Assembly (NCBI GenBank): GCA_019914995.1
Contig: CM034126.1
Span: 10,235,001-10,299,000 of the forward strand
Origin: Acanthochlamys bracteata
Lineage: Eukaryota; Streptophyta; Magnoliopsida; Pandanales; Velloziaceae
Length of the DNA: 64,000 bases
Direction: 5' to 3'
In this document: positions 21,296 through 33,900 of the stretch, in pieces
How the letters are laid out: the number at the start of each line of letters is the position of its first letter
Numbering within the stretch: position 1 is the first letter of the stretch
Position numbers and translations under genes: made by a program
Notes under the pieces: generated by a model
Told to the model about the DNA's origin: nothing
Database searches by the model: none
Seen by the model: the letters and a program-made list of their open reading frames with translations, nothing else

Positions 21296-22397
21296 CCCTC
21301 CCAACCTCTCTCTCTCTCTCACTCAGAGAGAAAGAAAAGAAAAGAAAAAATAATCCTTTTTTCTCTACAAAAGCTAGAACTAGAATCGTGAATACTCCAA
21401 AAAAAGCAAAACCATTGATTCGTTGAAGAAGAAGTGCGTGTTTAGAGTTATCGGAAATGAGTTTACTATTTAAAAAAAATTAAAACTTAATTAATATTTA
21501 TTTTTATACAAAATAATTTAATATTAAAAGAAATTTTTTATGAAAGTTAAAAAGATTTTAAATTTATCTTTATTACAATGAATTAAAACAAAAAAAAATT
21601 AGAAAAAATTGAGTTTAAAATCTAAAAAAATACGACACTAAACATTGTAATTTATTGGTTAGTCAAAGTACGTATCAGAGTAACTAAAATAAAAAATATT
21701 CTTAAATATTTATTTTAAAAATTTAGAAATAAATATATTTTTATTTTAACAATAATATAAAATTATATAATATAATATATATTTAATTTAAATTAAAAAT
21801 TTATAGAAAATTTGACTAAATAAAAAAATTAAAATTTTTTAATAAGCCTAGTACATATGGCAGAATTTACTGTAGCCGTCTTAACAGGTAACGACGACAA
21901 ACCAACAAAACTTGGGCTTATAGACGAATTATATTTTGGGCCGAGGCTAGAAGTTTTGGCTTTCAAATTGTAGAACGATTGAGGGCATTACCTTATTATT
22001 TTTAAATAAATATTAAATTTTGTAATTTTAAAAATTAAAATTATATATTATAAAATTTAGATATAATTTTTATTTTATCTAAAAAATTAAGCTCGTTTAT
22101 GAAAAATTTTGAAAATATTTGCACTAGGACTCCCAAACGTTGAGAACAAATTTGCATAACGATAGCAACACATGAGTTTTTAAATAAGCTCCTACCAGAA
22201 AAGGTTGTGGTCCATACATGCGTAAAAATAAGTTTACAAAATATGAATTTTTTAAAAGTGAGTAGTAAGTAAGTTTGTAAAATAATTTATCAAAATTAAA
22301 TATAAAAGTTCACTCAAAGATAATTTTTTAATAAATATATTATTTTTGAATCATTTATACTGAAATAAATTAATTTTGTGCTTTTTATTTGTTCCTA
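21296..22397. other. Intergenic AT-rich DNA
   Basis: A CT-rich stretch (TCTCTCTCTCTCTC) lies at about 21308-21322, just upstream of the VPS24 pseudogene start, where a leader would be. After that comes AT-rich DNA with no recognised gene. Confidence 0.45.
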
Positions 22398-22619
22398 AGG
22401 GGTGTTTGAAAGCTTTTTAAAATAAATTTTTTTAAAATAAAAATTATTTTTAATTTTTGAGAAACGAGCTTTATTTTTATATCTTCAAAAAATAAAAAAT
22501 AAAATCTCATTATGTAAAATATTTATATTTATTTTTAAATATTTATAAAAATATATATTAAAAAATATAAAATAAAAAATTAAATAATTTTTTTTAATAA
22601 GTTAAGTCAAACAGCTCCT
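22398..22619. repeat. AT-rich MITE-like element, family A
   Basis: Left end GGGGTGTTTGAAAGC, right end TCAAACAGCTCCTT. Core AATCTCATTATGTAAAAT near 22503. First of three copies lying nearly end to end up to 23293. Confidence 0.6.
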
Positions 22620-22636
22620 TAATAGTCTATCATCTG

Positions 22637-22869
22637 ATGTGTTTGGGATTAATTATAAAATAGAATTTTTTAAAATATTAAATACTTTTGAAAATAAGTT
22701 TTATTTTTTTATTTTTAAAAAATTAATAAAAATATGAAATAAAAAGATTTTATTACGTAAAATTTTTCTACACTATCTAAAATTTTAAATAAAATATTTT
22801 AAATATTTATAAAATATATATTAAAAAATATGAAATCGTTTGAAAATTGAAACCTGCTCCCAAATGCGC
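22637..22869. repeat. AT-rich MITE-like element, family A
   Basis: Left end TGTGTTTGGGATTAATTAT, right end CTGCTCCCAAATGCGC. Core TTTTATTACGTAAAATTTTT near 22748. Confidence 0.6.
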
Positions 22870-23039
22870 TAGTATATAGTGAAAAACAGTTCAACAAAAC
22901 CGCAATTTGTCGTTGATTGACAAAGCCTGACGACGATGATAATGAAACTTGGATTGTTGTTATAAATCATATCATAAACAAATGGACCAATTTGAGTTTT
23001 TCTGCAAATCTTTCAAACTTCTTTTTTTTAAATAAAGAG

Positions 23040-23293
23040 TGGTGCGTTTAGGATTGTTTATAAAATAAAATATTTATGAAATAAAAAATATTTTTATTAT
23101 TTTTTAAAAATAAGTTTTATTTTTTATTTCTAAAAAAATAAAAATATGTAATAAAAAAATCTCATTATGTATAATTTTTTTATATTTTCTAAATTTTTAA
23201 ATAAATTTTTTAAATATTTATAAAATATGTATTAAAAAATATAAAATAAAAATTAAAAAATAGTGTCGAAAAAAAGCTGAACCAAATGCCTCC
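23040..23293. repeat. AT-rich MITE-like element, family A
   Basis: Left end GGTGCGTTTAGGATTG, right end CTGAACCAAATGCCTCC. Core AATCTCATTATGTATAAT near 23158. Followed at about 23335-23572 by a more diverged relative (CAACGTTTGGCAATG ... CAATCTCAAATATACCC). Confidence 0.6.
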
Positions 23294-23572
23294 AAAATAC
23301 TGAAATTGCGCCAAAACTTGTTCTAGAAGATTATAGGCAACGTTTGGCAATGATTTCAAATTTTTATTCTAATTTTTTATATTATATTTTAATAAAGTTT
23401 ATATAATATTTTATAAAAAATTTTAAAAGTTTTGAGTAGTACAAAAATAATTTATATTATAAATTATTATTATTATTATTTTTGAAGTAAACAAATAAAA
23501 TTTATTTTAAAAAAAAATTAAATACTTTTCATTTATAAAATTTTATTTTATAAACAATCTCAAATATACCCT

Positions 23573-25067
23573 AATCATGCGTGTTTGTCTCTTAAAATTT
23601 GACTTCCCTCCATTTCTTTGGATTCAATATGCAAAAAGCAGGAGCTTTATGGCTTCTGATGTAGGCGTTTCTTGTGGGTTGAAAAACATGTTTTAAAGAT
23701 TTTCTTCTGTTTATACAGATGTATCTTAATTAATGTAAGATTTTGTTCAAAACCAAATATGTTAATTTTCTGTTATCAGATAAGTTAGATAATTCAGGTT
23801 GCAATAAAAACTGCGACAAAATTTCTACACCAACCATAATGAAAAATAATGTAGCTGTTTAAGTTTTCCAATTTTGATTTGTCTATTTTTTTCACAATTG
23901 ATTTTCATCACAACCATGCACCTTATAAACATTACTTCTAGTTTACTGTAGTGCAATGCTCAGTTGATGGAAAAACATTTTGAAAAACAAGTTATTGTAC
24001 TCATTTCTTTTATTATTACCTTCTGATATTTCGGCGAATTTCACTACAAGAAACCAAGTGTTTCAGAAACTCTTGTTGTTTATCAGTTATTTAAAACTTA
24101 AAATAAGCCTGTTTTCTGCTAATGAATTCATATAAACAGCTTACGTTCACAGAACTGAAGATAAATGTAGGCCTGTATATACAGAAAAAAAACTTAAGCT
24201 TAACATCTCATTTTCACTCTACTTTTTTATTTTATGTTTCTCAATAAAACTTTTAAAATATTTTATATTATTTTTTTAAAGTTTTAAAAATATAATAAAA
24301 TATTATTATTATTTTTAGTCAAAAAATATAAATTTATTTAAAACAAATTTTAAAATATATTTTTTGAAAAGTTTTTTTTTATCTATATAAAAAAAATAAT
24401 ATTCGATTTTGTCTTTCATTTATATAGCAGTAGTAGTCGGAAGTAATTAATACTTGCAATGATTAATAGTAGGATTACAACGACGAATTATCCTATATTA
24501 TTTGTTTTATCAAGCTGGATGACTATTTATATAAATTCGGGCATCCTCATGGCCTCACTTCTAGAACTAAAATTTGGGATTAAGTTTTACCCGCGACCGA
24601 TTGAACATATAAACGTATGAAAAATCCATGACTGTCATGAAAAATTGTGGTGATCACCTGATTCATTGTCTCTGTCAGACAACAATATGTATTCTGAAAT
24701 AAATACGTAACAAAGTAACTTCCGTCTAATATATGAGAAAACAAATCAAGTTGAGGAAAACATGGAAGATATAACACATTAAATTTGCTTCATAGAATAA
24801 TTGCTGAAACTTACCGAATAAAAATTTTTAACAGAAAAACTTTTCTTTTTCCTGCTAATCTTCAGTATGTCATATCTTCTTGCTCTTGTCTCTATCCATA
24901 ACAATTTTTTTTAAAAAAAAAAAAAAATTAAAGGGAAAGAAAAGCGTTCATGCAATTTTACAATGAAATCTTCTCTGTTGCAGTGGACCATTTTCAGTGT
25001 TCTTATATATATACCTTCACCATTCAGTTTCAATGCCTTGCACAAATTCTTCTTTGGAACAGAAGAC
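23573..25067. other. Intergenic DNA upstream of the XTH gene
   Basis: No further gene found. An AT-rich repeat-like block lies at about 24225-24400. The last 300 bp are the presumed XTH promoter and leader. Confidence 0.4.
25004..25013 (+). promoter_or_regulatory. Candidate TATA box of the XTH gene
   Basis: TATATATATA lies 55 bp upstream of the chosen ATG at 25068. It argues against the in-frame ATG at 24963, which would lie upstream of a transcript starting near 25035. Confidence 0.35.
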
Positions 25068-26475
25068 ATGGCTGCTACTACTACACTCTTGTTCATCTTG
25101 TTCATAATAGTTCAGTCTATCATTGCTCAACCTTCGCCTGGTTATTACCCAAGTTTTAAGCTCATGCCTGTGAAATTCTACCAAGCCTTCAACAATCTTT
25201 GGGGTCCTAGTCACCAATTACTCTCTCAAGATCAATCTTCACTTACCATCTGGCTCGATCGCACTTCAGGTTCACATTCAATCCAAAAAGTCACTTCTAC
25301 ATGTCCATCTTTTGCTGCCAGTCATATGTATATGTTGATGTTTTGCAATGCTTGAAAACATAGGAAGCGGGTTCAAGTCAAATACGCCATACCGAAACAG
25401 TTACTTTGGTGCCTCAATCAAACTGCAACCAGGTTACACTGCAGGAGTGAACACAGCATTCTATGTAAGAAAAAAATTTGCATTGTTATCCGGACTAAAA
25501 TATTAATGAAATTTTTTTTAATGTTTTATGATACAGTTGGTTTTTTTTTATAAAATAAGCTTTCGAACAATGAGTCACACCCTGGGTTCCATGATGAAGT
25601 CGATATCGAGTTTCTTGGGACAATACCTGGTGAATTATGGACTCTGCAGACAAATGTATACGTTCGAGGGAGCGGAGACGGAAGGCTTGTAGGAAGGGAG
25701 ATGAAATTTCACTTGTGGTTTGATCCAACTGCAAATTTCCATCACTATGCCATTCTGTGGAACACTGATGAGATAATGTGAGTATAATCAATTTGTTAAA
25801 TTAAATTTTTTTAAAAGAATGAGAAGACTAGATTACGCTTTTGAATTGAATTTAAGTAAAGTTTCAGTGAGTGACAGGTACAGCTAACAGATATACTGCC
25901 AGAAATCCAACTAACTTTTATAGAAGCGAGGAGTAGCCAATTTGAAATAAATGAATATATCCAGTTAGATTTAGTAATTGGTCATGAGCAATGTTACATA
26001 CAGAATACTGATTACCAAGAGATTCTATTACACATCTGCTGTATGATATAGGAGAATAATTTGCATCTCACACACATTACTTAATCAGAAAACGTAATTT
26101 GAGAAATGCAGATTCTTCGTGGATGATATACCGATCAGAAGATACTCAAGGAAAATCGAAGGAACATTTCCTGATAGACCGATGTGGTTATACGGTTCCA
26201 TATGGGATGCATCTTCCTGGGCGACAGATTACGGAAAATACAAAGCTGACTATAGGTACCAGCCATTTGTGGCTAGATTCACAAACTTCAAAATAGGAGG
26301 ATGTTCTGTGAATGCACCTCCATACTGCCGTCCAGCAGAAGCATCTCCAATTGGTCGCGCTCTCAGTCCTCAACAGTATGCAGCAATGCAATGGGCTCAA
26401 AAGAACTACATGGTCTATGACTACTGCAGAGATAATACTAGGAACCATGGTTTAACACCAGAGTGCTTTGCATAA
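25068..26475 (+). CDS. Xyloglucan endotransglucosylase/hydrolase, group III-A (XTH31/32 type)
   Basis: Secreted GH16 enzyme of 294 aa that cuts, and may rejoin, xyloglucan in the cell wall. Exons are 25068-25269, 25364-25464, 25560-25777 and 26112-26475, all in phase. Residues 1-21 form a signal peptide ([20 protein letters not shown]). The catalytic motif [10 protein letters not shown] is complete: the first Glu is the nucleophile and the last Glu the acid/base. [36 protein letters not shown] and [15 protein letters not shown] are typical family blocks. The C-terminal XET_C region carries paired cysteines and ends LTPECFA. The Asn glycosylation site often found right after the catalytic motif is absent (GTIPG). 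Group III-A members such as Arabidopsis XTH31 and XTH32 tend to hydrolyse rather than transfer; that activity is inferred from the family. An in-frame ATG at 24963 would add 35 residues. Confidence 0.95.
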
Positions 26476-27970
26476 GTTCAAAAAGTTTGAAACATTTTTG
26501 GGTTTCTATTCGGTGCTTGTTCCAGATGATGCCCTACTACTTTGCAGTAAACTAGTAACTGAGGCGATTGAACTGTTTTTCTTTGATGGCTTACCAGTGT
26601 TTTACTACAAACTATTGTAAGAGAATAAAAGACCGTTTGTTTGTGCTTCATAGTTAAGAGTGAGAACAAAAAACTTGCAGGATAATCTTATGAAATTGCA
26701 ATGAACAAACGATAAACTTCATCCAATAAACATCTTCAATCACTGCGATTCAAACAGATTACATTTCTTATAACAACAGAGAATATTATACTGATAGGCT
26801 AATTAACGACTGACCTCTTATGAGGGTGGGCCACTAAGATTACCCTACACAATTTGTATCGTTCATAAGATGCAAATAAATCAATGTCCTCTCACAGTCC
26901 CTCAACAAAACTAATGAATATAACAAAGATGTGAACTCCATACAAGAACGTCTTCACGTGATTTGCTCATATCAACATGAATGACTGGGGATATTCCAGT
27001 ACTCGTATGAATTAGTATTGTTGGCAGAACGTAATCTTGTTCTTTCCCTCTTATACCTTCATTCCAAAATTGAGTTCAACACATACCACGGCAGTTAAAA
27101 ACTGACAAAATTCCATATGCTGAAACGCAACTGCAGAGATTTTGGGACTATAAAAATCAAAAGAGAAGTATTCAGTAAAAGACTGTCTATAAAGTTGCGG
27201 AAAGTGATCAATAATGGAGTTAGTTTCTACGTCTTCTTCATGGAATATTTGCATAGGAGGGTTTGTTTCCATTACTCACGTCGTCAGAAACTATAGATGA
27301 TACAAATAAGCGCCACTTTCGTAATCCCGTGAATCGGCAGTGCCCGTTCCTTTCAGCTCTGACCAGAAGTTTGATCACAAATTGAACAAAACAAACATCA
27401 TCCAGCAAACAAGCGCCTGAATTTTCCTTCACCTGATATAAGAAACATAATATGCTGAAGAAGCTTAGATACTGAAATATTGATACAAATATTAATCCCA
27501 TATAAAGCGGCATTAGGTTTAGACCTCCCCATTTATTAAGGAAATTGCTCTCTTTAGTCCAAAAACAGACGATTAATAAACTAGAATTTCACTTATGTAA
27601 CACTTACCTTCTCCAACAGAATGAAGATGGAGATTTAAGGAAAGGGAAGACGAATTATGGCCCAGATGAAGTCCAAAGGACAAAAGGGCGTAAAAGGACT
27701 AGAATTGCACCTTCTGTTAAATGAGTAGCTGAAGGGCGTCTGAGCTTTATTTCGTCCCATTTGGACAACATTGGCAAAAATAATCTTGCTCTAAAAACAT
27801 TACCCTCACCAGCAGATTGCACTACAACAATTGATTCTAACACTAGCAAATTTAGGGGAAAACAAAAACTTTAGGAAAGAAATAAAAACAGAACTGCTGT
27901 ACACAAACACCAAAAAAACACTCCTCCCAGTAGAAGGACTTGATTTCCTCTAAACATAGGATGCAGTCTG
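26476..27970. other. Intergenic region between convergent XTH and RFWD3-like genes
   Basis: Holds the 3' flanks of two convergent genes. On the minus strand a strong GTAAGTG donor (about 27603-27609) and a possible TATCAG acceptor (about 27431-27436) could mark an intron in the RFWD3 3' UTR or a separate non-coding transcript. Frames of 64-91 codons at 27051-27849 have no recognisable domain. Confidence 0.35.
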
Positions 27971-30900
27971 TCAGGCATAGCAGCTAAAGAGTTGCAGCCT
28001 TTGCTCACTTATACAACCAAGAAGAGCTGGGCCTGTAGAAGATGCATACTTTAGATCAAGGATAGGGCACGGATGTGGTCTCAGACGGGTATAAGACTGA
28101 AAGGAGGGGAGGTGAGACAAACAGATCCCGTGAACTGACTCATCTCCATAAGCAAATAGTGGATCATAGCCATCTGTGTGAATGACAGCAGACTTCAACA
28201 TTCGGACTTCACTAACATAGCCATAACCTGCTCCAGATCTCTGGAAAGAATCGTTGTTCACTTTCTTCATGAAAATATAACTGCCCATCTTTCCCTGTTC
28301 AGATGCAGGTGTGATAACTGGTGAAGATTGGGAACCCATTGCTTCACTAAAATGCTCAACTTTAGGACGAAAAGAGGCCACTAGTTCGTCATTGGAGTTG
28401 TCATACGCAAGTGATATGCATATGCCTTCATTATCCATTCCAGGAATCAGAGATGGCCTGCAACAAAAAACAAAAAAGATATCAAATCATTGCATAAGTT
28501 TAAGAAGACTATTATTAGTACACAATCATTATTTTTACATATTAAACAACTACACATAATCATTAATACATCTAAATGCAAACAAGTTCGAGGAGAATAT
28601 TTCTCATCACAAAAGTCATAGAGTTGCAGGTTGTCCACGAAAGCAACCTGCTGAACAACCTGAGGCCATGTTTGGCAAAGTGTTGATGTGCTTTTCAAAA
28701 GCTCCTTTTCATTTCACATAACTCTAAAAAGAACATGGAAAAGGAAAAAAAACAGTAGATTGCAACTTCCAAGAATCAGATGAAACAATGTCCTACACAA
28801 TCTGCAAAAAACCAACAGTCCTCTCTTTGGATAGCACGTCATTTGAACATTGTTGCATTGAACATTATTCTTCATTTCCAAGTCTTTTTCAAATTTGAGG
28901 AGGTATAAAAAATGACTCTTAAGCAAATGGATACTGATTGGTTACTTTTACCTATTTGCTACAGATAAACTTCCACATCAATCTGGCATGTGATAGATAT
29001 ATCTGATGAATAACCAGACATAAGCATGAATAGAAACAAATAAGTAACATGAGCTAATTCCCCATTTCCAAAACAAAAAAAAGTTTCCCAGCATGCTCAA
29101 CTAACCTTTCCCCACTATTACTAATATCCCAGAGGCATGGGCCAACAGAAGAAGCAGTAAGGACTCTTTTTCTAACACCATTCTGGACAGTTGAATGAAT
29201 AGTGTGAATTGGATGCCGGGAGATGCCTGCAATGGATGCCACTTCTTGTGCAGTTTGACGTATGTCAAAGACCATAAGCATGCCATTCTGTCAAAATAAA
29301 ATCAGATAAATTTGAACTTTACTTCCCAAAAAAAACGAAAGAGAGGGATAGAGTGAGCAGATATGCATAACCTGCAATCCAGCATAAACATGATAAGGAC
29401 TGCTACAGTCTGATGAACAAGACCATGCGGGTGCCTATAGTTGTTAAAGGAAATAGTCATTGTCACTAACTAGAGTTAGCAGCTGCTCCAAGATCCTAAG
29501 TAATGCTCGAAGATATAACAACACTTTAAAGTGTGATATTTGGAATCAAAGAATACATTTAAAATGAGAGAGCAAACAGTAGCATGATGACAAACAACAA
29601 CCTAAGATCAAATAAGTCAAACTAGTTACCTGCAAATTGTAGCTAAGGACAGCATGGTTAGTCTCCATGCTGCAAAGAAAAACCATATCAAAAGGGGGAA
29701 CTACATACATAACTGGACTAAGAGTAAGGCTAACTGACATACCTCATAAGTGAGAGTTTTTTTCCAAGGGATGCGATAAGCACAAGCCTACCAGGAACAA
29801 TATTTAGGTCTCTTACAGGACCAGTATCATGTGGAAGCTGGATTACATCTATTGCAGAGGGGGCAAACATGCTTATCTGCATGTATAAAAGATTTTACGA
29901 TCCTAGAATGATAGATTAATAAACATAAAAAGAAATAATAAAGAAATTCAACAAATTTTTGCCAGCATAGTACATCAGAAAGAAAAATTCTGAGGTTAAG
30001 TTTCCAGCGGAAGATCTACCTTGCTTAGAACATAATCTCCTCCTATTCCAGGAGCCTTTCCAGCTATGACTAGCATTCTGTTAGAAGAATCTATACCCAG
30101 AACCCTAGCACCATTTACTGCAAGTTCATGCTGCCAATTTAACTTATCAGTAAAGCTGCAGAACTGATTAGAGAAAATTAAAAAAACAGATTAAAGACAA
30201 ATAGCTGCAATTAAATATAGCCAGAAATCTATGCATGTCTTAATAACAGTTACACTAAGGTTAATTAATACAAAGCACAGAAAAGACAACTAAAACTATG
30301 ACCACAAATTCTAACATTATTTCCTCCTTTGAAGCAGTCAACATATCTCTTTGTCAATAGGTACCTCCAAACATGTTGTAAAAGGAGCTCACAATTTGTG
30401 GGTAAAAAGATAACAGAAGATAATGGTTCCACGGGAAACCAAATCACTTCCGATGGATTAGTAGAAAAGTACATATGAACAATATCGAATAACAACCGGT
30501 CATAACATCCATGATTGTTGCAATATTTTCAAATGATGCACATTAGTAAAAGGTCATTCAATAAGAGGCAACTTAGTCCATATGCCTAAAAGATCTGTTC
30601 TCCTGAATAAGCTGATGGTTATATTCATTAATCATATTACAGTTCAGAATATCAGATTGCTTTAAATGATACAGGTGCGACCCTCAAACCCTCATGACTG
30701 TAGACATAAATTAATGATATTATTTAAAAAACCAAAAAAGGCAATATAATTTTTCTAAATAAAAAAAGAAAAACAAGAGAGAGAGTCTTAAGAAATACTA
30801 CCATAGCATTATTTTATTATTTGAATTCAAAACTTCACTTATACAACATCCTATTGCTACTTAAGTTATTAAACAAAGTCATTAACTAACCTTCTAGAAG

Positions 30901-33900
30901 ATTTCCCCAGAGTACGGTTTGATTTCCACTACAGACTGAACCATGATATTCCCCTTTCCCTCCCTTGCATTATTCTTTTGGTCCATCATTTTTCAAGCTG
31001 TACCTTTAGGCTACAACCCCACAAGTTTCTAATAGATTGGATTTACTGATTCCCTTACATCCAAACTCAACCTTAACTCAAATTCACGAACAGCATATCT
31101 AGAACCTAGAAGAGTTCCTAGATGCAGTACGATATGACATTGAAGGCAATACAAACCTGTAAAATAAAGCTGCAGTTTTGCCAGCCAGCTTGATGATGAC
31201 TTTGAGCATGAAAATCATTCACTGCATACCACAAAAGAAATTTCACAAAGCAAGAAGCTACTATCCATATGCCAGAAGTAGTTTCAGACATGAATGAAAC
31301 ACAAGAAGTACAACGTGTAAACTCATTCTGAAAGGCAAACACTAAAGCTATCAGGACCAATACATGTCTGAGGTATCTCATTGTCTTTGCAACAAAAAGT
31401 AAACAACAATCCCTCCAATAGTTAGGATCTCTTAAAATGACAAAGACCAATCAAAGATACTCGTTGGATGATTTTTCATTAAAAAGTAAAACAGTTAATT
31501 TTCAGATTAGTTTCCCTCTAAACCCTACAGTCAGCTGTCTAATAAATATGATTACTAGAAGCCAACATATGTTCAGAAGATAAAATACTAAAAGAAAACT
31601 CAAAGCCATGTTTCCAGTTGTTTTTATGCAACATATACAAATCTAGAGAGTCCTCTAATTCAAAGCTGCTGATATTCTACCTGGTAAAGAGAGTGTTTCA
31701 ATGCCTGAGCTCTCATTATGATGTTCAAACAGCTTTCTTTGTGATAGCTGTGACGATAACTGACCTAAGCAAGCCCTTTTCTAACAATATATAAATAGTT
31801 AGTGGTACTAATTGTCCAAATCATCATGAAATCATAGCCATCTCTTGGATGATAAATCTGCCATGGGGAAAGAAAGCACCTGTCTCTCAAAATCTTCCTC
31901 GTACCTTTGCTGCTTCTGTAAGAAACGGATATGGCATGAAAAAGCCAGAATAGAGTATTATGGTATATTGCAACATGCAAAAATTCGTATCTATATGTGG
32001 AATTAAACATAGTAGTTATTCCAATTGCATCTCGAAAATGGGAAAATCTTTTAAGATTAAAAACAGTCAGAGCCTTCATTGAAGCATCATTGCCAATTAT
32101 GCCTGTATGTCTTCACTAATATAAACAGAAGCTCAGTTTGCATGCATCAAAGTATAACAGAAGCTAAGAAGGACATATACTTTATAATCAGAGTGGGAGG
32201 AGATATTCAGAATTTCAATAAGCAAGAAAATAACAGACACACCTTCAGGTTGCTGATTTCTTCCAACAAACTCTTATTCTGCACAAACAACCCAACTTAT
32301 TAACGGCCTTCGAACTGCAGCTTAAGAATTTGTAAAAGCCGAGCAAATACACATCCGTAATAGTGGCCATACGTATTAATCTACAGGGGTAAGGAAGTGT
32401 ATTGGACAGGTAAGCAGACATTTGCACATTTGAGATTTCAAACAAAGTTACCATATCAAAAGAGCAAATTCTCACACATACGGACTACAAAACAATGTTA
32501 CCATGTTAAAAACATTCTGACTGCAAAATATTTCTTTATCAATTACTATTCAGTTCATCAGATCAATATTTAACCCGATTAACACAAACAATTATAAGGA
32601 AGGGCTAAGTAAACTTAATTTCAAAAAAAAAAAAAACTCACATTAAAAAGCAAAAAGAAATCAAACTAAGTTGTTCAGATATACTTATTTTAGCTTCACA
32701 AGCTACTAAGCTAGCAACCTAAGTAGGATCACAAACATATTAGGATAAGTTCCTAGCATGCACTTACTGATTGAAATACTTAACATAAACTCATGCAGAA
32801 AGGTGCAAATTTCAAGGGGATCACTAGCATAGGATATATTCCTAGCTTGCACTTAAGTTCATAGATCTTATTTTAAAACCCAGTGGCTGCAATAAAAACC
32901 ATTTTTCAATCAAAGTGCATCTCTCCAACAGTCAAGCATACACATCTCAGAAGGAAATATTGCAAAACAAGGGCCATAATAATAACTTTTTATGAACATG
33001 CATCTCTGTCTTAATTGAACAGAGCCTAATCTCCTGAACTGGATAATGACCTGCAAGTTGCAGCAGTGCACTTAAAGCCAAAATGCACACAAGTTGCAGT
33101 GGTTAAAGAAAAGCGATTATAGAAGGCCTTACACCACAGAAAGTTTGCTTTCTAAGTGTTTCAGAATCATTTAGGAAATGCCAAAAGGTCCAGAATTATG
33201 TAGTTTACACATGATTCAGTATAATTGTATCATCCGAAGAACTAACACCAAAAAATAATTCCAGACTTTTTTAGGCCCATAGTGTAAGAAAAACAATTAT
33301 AGAGGAAGTTGAATGATAAAAAATATATATAAATCCGAATCTACTTTGGGGGCCTAATAGGAGCATTCAAGAATCACAACAAAGTGGCAATTAGGACGTA
33401 AGCTATACAAACTCTACATAGTTAAAAGGAAAAAAAAAAAAATTATATATGATTTTTTTAAGACTAACCTCTAATGCAAGGATATCATTTTTCTCACGTA
33501 AAGATTGCAGTTCCTGCAAAACAAAGACTCTAACATTGAATATAATTGATAGGTGAAGTTCACTAAATAAAGGAATATAGATCATAACCTTTTCTAACTT
33601 GTCATCTCCTACAAAAAGTACAGGAGCATAGAGGTTTATAATGTCCTTTTCTTTGAACTCCCTGTTACATTGAGGACACTGCAAAATAAGAAAGAACTTC
33701 ATTCACCATAAGAAGCAATCTGTAAAAATACAAGCAAAGTAGATTACTAATTTATGAATCAGTGTTTACAATTAGAACAACCTTTCCCTTTTTATTATGA
33801 GATCGCTGTGCCCATCTTTCCAAGCAGGATCGTCCATAAACATGACCACATGGGATGGAACTGCATTCAAACATAAGAAATAACACTACTTCAGAGAGAC

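Noticed and set aside
24963-25067. Earlier in-frame ATG giving the XTH a 35-residue extension
   Set aside because: It would put a second hydrophobic segment before the normal signal peptide, and a TATA-like site lies downstream of it at 25004.
25731-25745. Apparent one-base insertion in XTH exon 3 at ATTTCC / CATCAC
   Set aside because: It came from a first misreading of the line break. The opposite-strand translation of the same bases fits only two C residues, and with that reading every exon phase is correct.
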